Source: Candidatus Woesearchaeota archaeon
GTDB lineage: Archaea > Nanobdellota > Nanobdellia > Woesearchaeales > WAPJ01
NCBI GenBank assembly: GCA_015520785.1
Contig: WAPJ01000020.1
Coordinates: forward strand, 1-6,069
DNA length: 6,069 nt
Reading direction: 5' to 3'
The translations under genes were made by a program, and so were the position numbers. Within the stretch, counting starts at the first letter, position 1. Each line of letters starts with the position of its first letter. Positions 3,460 to 6,069 of this stretch are shown piece after piece. The notes beneath the pieces are model-generated. The model searched no databases. It had not been told where the DNA came from and saw only the letters and a program-made list of their open reading frames with translations.

Positions 3460-5391
3460 CTAAATGTAGGGGACGTCCTGATAGCCCTTCACGCCATGAA
3501 TGATCAGCTTGTTCGCGAGGAGATGGATCTCCTTTTCGACGCGAATGTTAAAGCCCTGCCCGTGGAAGCGCGCGTACAATTTCTCCAAGTCTGCAACGCT
3601 CTGCGGGTCGGGGATGAGATGGAAGTTATTAATCGTGTCCGTGAGGAAGATCCTCCCGCCGGGTGGGAGGATGCGTGCCAGGTGGAGGAGGAATGCGTCA
3701 AGATTCACCACGGTGCTGAGCACGTCAGGAGCAATAATAATATCCACTTGGGGGATACTCTGGGGGAGGCGTTGGAAGAGGCTCTCCGTATAGATGAAGG
3801 TGACTTCGGCTTCACGCTGCTTCCAGTCGGGATGATGCGCATACCTCTCCAAGAGCCATTCCTGCACGGTCTGTAAGCCCTTCAGCGAGTAGGAGACGAG
3901 ATAGATCTTCCCCTCTCGTCCAGCCTTGCGGATGAGCCAGTCGAGCGCGGGGAGAGAGGGTATGCCGAGGATGACAATCCGCTTCCCGGTGATATCACCA
4001 AGATACGTTTGAAGATGGTCTTTCAGCCAAGTGTCCGTATTCCACCGGAGGATGAGTGGGAGTGTAGTATCCTGCATGCGGATGATAAAGCGTGGATTGT
4101 ATGATGCTTCCATGAGGAGGTAGAAGGGGAGGCCGAGGATGATGAAAGAAGCGGAGAAGAGGAGATAGTCTGCCGCGGCCTGCTGCTGGAGGATCCAATT
4201 GATAATGAGGATGATGAAAAAGCCTGCTGCGAGGGGGATGAAGAGCCATGCGAGAGGGAGACGCCAGCGTGCATGCAAGGGTGCGCGCTTCCGGAGGATG
4301 GGCAGGGCGATGATCATGAGGAGATATGTGAAGAAGCTGATCGGCAGCATCACGGTGAGGAGGAAGTCATACTGTGCGAGCGCGGCTGCGAGAATAGCGA
4401 GGCTGAAGAGGGTCTGGAAGATGATCGCGGCGAGCGGCGTGCCGAGCGTTGGATGAATCCGCGCGAGCTGATGGGGAAAGAGCCTGTCCTTCGCCATACT
4501 ATACAAGAGGCGGGGGAGGGTTACCACGGCGGAAGCCGCTGAGGCGATCAGGTTGAGCATGATGACAAGGCCGACAGCAGTCAGTGCGAGCGGGGTATGG
4601 TAGAGTTTCTCCGCGAGCATGGCGAGCGGCGCGTTCATGCGTGCAAGCTGATCAGCGCCGAACGTGGCGAGGAGGATGCTCACGAGGAGGAGCGTGGTGA
4701 GGCCGACGATGAGACTGCCGAGGATGATCGCGCGTGGAATGGTCGTGCGCGGCTGCTTGGTCTCCTCCGCAAGATAGGCTGCGCTCTCCCAGCCGAAGAA
4801 GCTCTCCGCGAGGAAGAGTGCTGCGAGGAGGATCTTATCCAACGGCTTAAAGGTGGGATGGAGGGTGAAGACGGGTGCGTGAAGGAGGCCGGGGAGGAGA
4901 ATACTGGCGAGGATGAGGAAGAGGATGACGGTGAGGATGAGGATGACGAGCGTGCTCGCCTCAATCCCGAAGGCCGCGATGAGATTGAGGAGGATGATCG
5001 TCCCCGCGGAGAGTGATAAGAGGACGCCTGGCGTTGCGTGGGGGAGGAGGTATTCATACGCTGCGAGGATGAGGAGCGCAATACTCATACTCCCCGCAAC
5101 CCAGCTCGCCCAGCCCGTGAGGAAGCTTGGCAGCCTGCCATAGGCTTGCTTCGCATACTCGTACACACCCCCCGCCCGGGGATACGCGCTGCTCAACTCT
5201 GCGAACACGCCCGCCATGATAAGACTGAGGAGGAACAGCAAGAGCCAGCTGGTCAGGCTTGCCTCGCCCGCGATGCGTGCGCCGAGCGCAGCACCGAGGA
5301 ACGTGCCCGTCCCCATAATGCCTGTAATGCTGAGAGCGAGCACACCCGGCAGCGTTAGACGGCGTTTCAACTCTGCTTCGCGAGGAGGCAT
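3460..5391 (-). CDS. APC-family amino acid permease with C-terminal methyltransferase-like domain
   Basis: A 643-residue membrane protein in two parts. Residues about 12-428 form an APC-superfamily transporter core with about 12 membrane helices: GIMGTGTFLGAALG in helix 1 (24-37, family GxxGxGIF motif), ELSSAYPRAGGVYEY (65-79), FFGWESAAYLAEETKQP (198-214) followed by the TTIPRAI helix start, and LPRLLYSMAKDRLFP (292-306). These are the classic positions for amino acid uptake or exchange driven by ion gradients; the substrate cannot be read. Residues about 441-643 are soluble and resemble a Rossmann methyltransferase: KRIVILGIPSLPALDWL (470-486), VDIIIAPDVLSTVVNLDAF (549-567) and LARILPPGGRIFLTD (571-585, like the LKPGGxLxxTD strand). 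The glycine-rich SAM loop is degenerate (G-I-P-S-L-P) and the usual acidic residue ending strand 2 is replaced (YLVSYS), so catalysis is doubtful and a sensor role is possible. The ATG at 5389-5391 is 24 nt after a TATA box, so the message is leaderless. Family APC permeases usually end near 430-500 residues. Confidence 0.93.
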   Translation of the reverse strand: MPPREAELKRRLTLPGVLALSITGIMGTGTFLGAALGARIAGEASLTSWLLLFLLSLIMAGVFAELSSAYPRAGGVYEYAKQAYGRLPSFLTGWASWVAGSMSIALLILAAYEYLLPHATPGVLLSLSAGTIILLNLIAAFGIEASTLVILILTVILFLILASILLPGLLHAPVFTLHPTFKPLDKILLAALFLAESFFGWESAAYLAEETKQPRTTIPRAIILGSLIVGLTTLLLVSILLATFGADQLARMNAPLAMLAEKLYHTPLALTAVGLVIMLNLIASAASAVVTLPRLLYSMAKDRLFPHQLARIHPTLGTPLAAIIFQTLFSLAILAAALAQYDFLLTVMLPISFFTYLLMIIALPILRKRAPLHARWRLPLAWLFIPLAAGFFIILIINWILQQQAAADYLLFSASFIILGLPFYLLMEASYNPRFIIRMQDTTLPLILRWNTDTWLKDHLQTYLGDITGKRIVILGIPSLPALDWLIRKAGREGKIYLVSYSLKGLQTVQEWLLERYAHHPDWKQREAEVTFIYTESLFQRLPQSIPQVDIIIAPDVLSTVVNLDAFLLHLARILPPGGRIFLTDTINNFHLIPDPQSVADLEKLYARFHGQGFNIRVEKEIHLLANKLIIHGVKGYQDVPYI

Positions 5392-5415
5392 GCGCGCGTA
5401 TCATGGAGAAGCATG

Positions 5416-5423
5416 TTTTAAAG
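5416..5423 (-). promoter_or_regulatory. TATA box of the permease gene (CTTTAAAA)
   Basis: The minus strand reads GATTCTTTAAAACATG. The TTTAAAA core (5416-5422) ends 24 nt before the ATG at 5391, matching the spacing at aIF1A and at the left-edge gene, so the start codon should lie at the transcript's 5' end. It begins 12 bp after the scpA stop, so the permease can be expressed independently of scpA. Confidence 0.7.
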
Positions 5424-5433
5424 AATCGTGCTA

Positions 5434-6069
5434 CTACGCGCTGGGAGGAGCATTCGCAGGCTTCTTCTCGAGGATGTGGATTTCGTCAAACGCGTCTGCC
5501 TGTTCAAGCCGTATCTCGTTCAGTTCGACATGCGCGAGATGGAGGAGTGGGAGGAACGTGTAGACTTTTTCTTCACGCGTCTCCTCGCGGAGGAGGCTGC
5601 TAAACGTTGTCCTCCCACCCTGGCTTGTCTCGCGGATGCGCTTGAGCGTCTCCTGGATGAGCACGTGCATGTCCAGCGTATTCTCGGGGAGGTCGATCTC
5701 TACTCGCTGCGTGGGCCGGCTGCGGGCGCGTTTCGCCTGGCTCTCCATGCGACGCATCGCATCCTCGAGCGCGTCAATCAACTCGTAAATGCTGACACGC
5801 CGCTTCTTCAACTGGGGTGTGCGTGGGAGCAGCCGGAGGCGTGTCCGCTCACGCTTCCGCGATGGGCTTGTCTCGAGCATACTGTAAAAATCATCCACGC
5901 CGGGAAGGTCGAGATCATCCATTACGATGACTGGTTCCTGCTCGGCAGCCTCGAGGAGGACGTCCGCCTTCAGCTTGAGGAGGAGTGCTGCTGCGAGGAG
6001 GATGTTCCCGCTGAGCGCGAAGTCATGCGCTTGAAGCGTTCTGATGAGTGTGAGGTAATGCTCAGTGAG
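5434..6069 (-). CDS. scpA: Segregation and condensation protein A (kleisin), N-terminus beyond the window
   Basis: The frame is open to the right edge, giving 211 visible residues; only the extreme N-terminus is missing. ScpA is the kleisin that bridges the heads of an SMC dimer, forming the prokaryotic condensin ring that compacts and segregates the chromosome. The N-terminal helical domain shows the family signature FALSGNILLAAALLLKLKAD just upstream of an internal ATG at 5920-5922 (a false start, since the conserved part precedes it). A long basic linker follows (RKRERTRLRLLPRTPQLKKRR) with a helix (YELIDALEDAMRRMESQAKR). The C-terminal winged helix is clear: EEKVYTFLPLLHLAHVELNE and IRLEQADAFDEIHI, matching the usual TFLALLEL...V.LEQ...F.EI pattern. 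The stop is TAG at 5434-5436. In many archaea an smc gene lies directly upstream, which would be beyond 6069 here. Confidence 0.94.
   Translation of the reverse strand, partial: LTEHYLTLIRTLQAHDFALSGNILLAAALLLKLKADVLLEAAEQEPVIVMDDLDLPGVDDFYSMLETSPSRKRERTRLRLLPRTPQLKKRRVSIYELIDALEDAMRRMESQAKRARSRPTQRVEIDLPENTLDMHVLIQETLKRIRETSQGGRTTFSSLLREETREEKVYTFLPLLHLAHVELNEIRLEQADAFDEIHILEKKPANAPPSA

Noticed and set aside
4913..4960. Apparent simple repeat of GAGGATGAC units
   Set aside because: It encodes Leu/Ile/Val of a membrane helix (LVILILTVILFLI) on the minus strand, so codon bias explains it.
4597..5016. Plus-strand acidic open frame (139 codons) rich in E and D
   Set aside because: It is the antisense of permease membrane helices; GAGGATGA-like runs arise from CTC/ATC/GTC codons of hydrophobic segments.
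4680..5081. Minus-strand serine-rich open frame (133 codons)
   Set aside because: Out-of-frame reading of the permease membrane region; low-complexity Ser/Arg composition is a by-product of its codons.

Overview
The window comes from an archaeon. It encodes archaeal translation initiation factor 1A. Three start codons lie 22-26 nt downstream of an A/T box of the TTTTAAA type, which is the geometry of archaeal TATA promoters driving leaderless or nearly leaderless mRNAs. Oligo-T runs without strong hairpins follow genes, as in archaeal termination. An ScpA-type kleisin fits many archaea. I cannot fix the lineage; an uncultivated or DPANN-type archaeon is only a guess. No insertion sequence, CRISPR array, tRNA or rRNA was found.

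Every supported gene is on the minus strand, so transcription runs from high to low coordinates. From right to left: (1) a 5'-truncated scpA gene (5434 to beyond 6069); (2) with its own TATA box 12 bp after the scpA stop, a 643-residue APC-family amino acid permease carrying a C-terminal Rossmann/methyltransferase-like domain (3460-5391), followed by T-rich termination signals; (3) a long intergenic leader (3034-3459) containing a short dyad and a possible leader peptide; (4) a tight three-gene operon of unknown function: a 158-residue single-TM protein, a 92-residue single-TM protein and a 375-residue coiled-coil protein, coupled by overlapping stop, Shine-Dalgarno and start signals; (5) aIF1A (556-927) behind its own promoter; (6) a 370-bp stretch with T-rich tracts, a hairpin and the remains or hidden form of a small ORF; (7) the first 61 codons of an unrecognised gene running off the left edge.

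The most interesting parts are the permease/methyltransferase-like fusion, whose SAM-binding motif looks degenerate, and the unrecognised three-gene membrane/coiled-coil operon. Two translation modes appear side by side: leaderless starts behind TATA boxes for the first genes of transcripts, and GAGAGG-type Shine-Dalgarno sequences for the three operon genes. The AAGARTATTCTCTT dyad occurs in two separate intergenic regions and may be a shared regulatory site.
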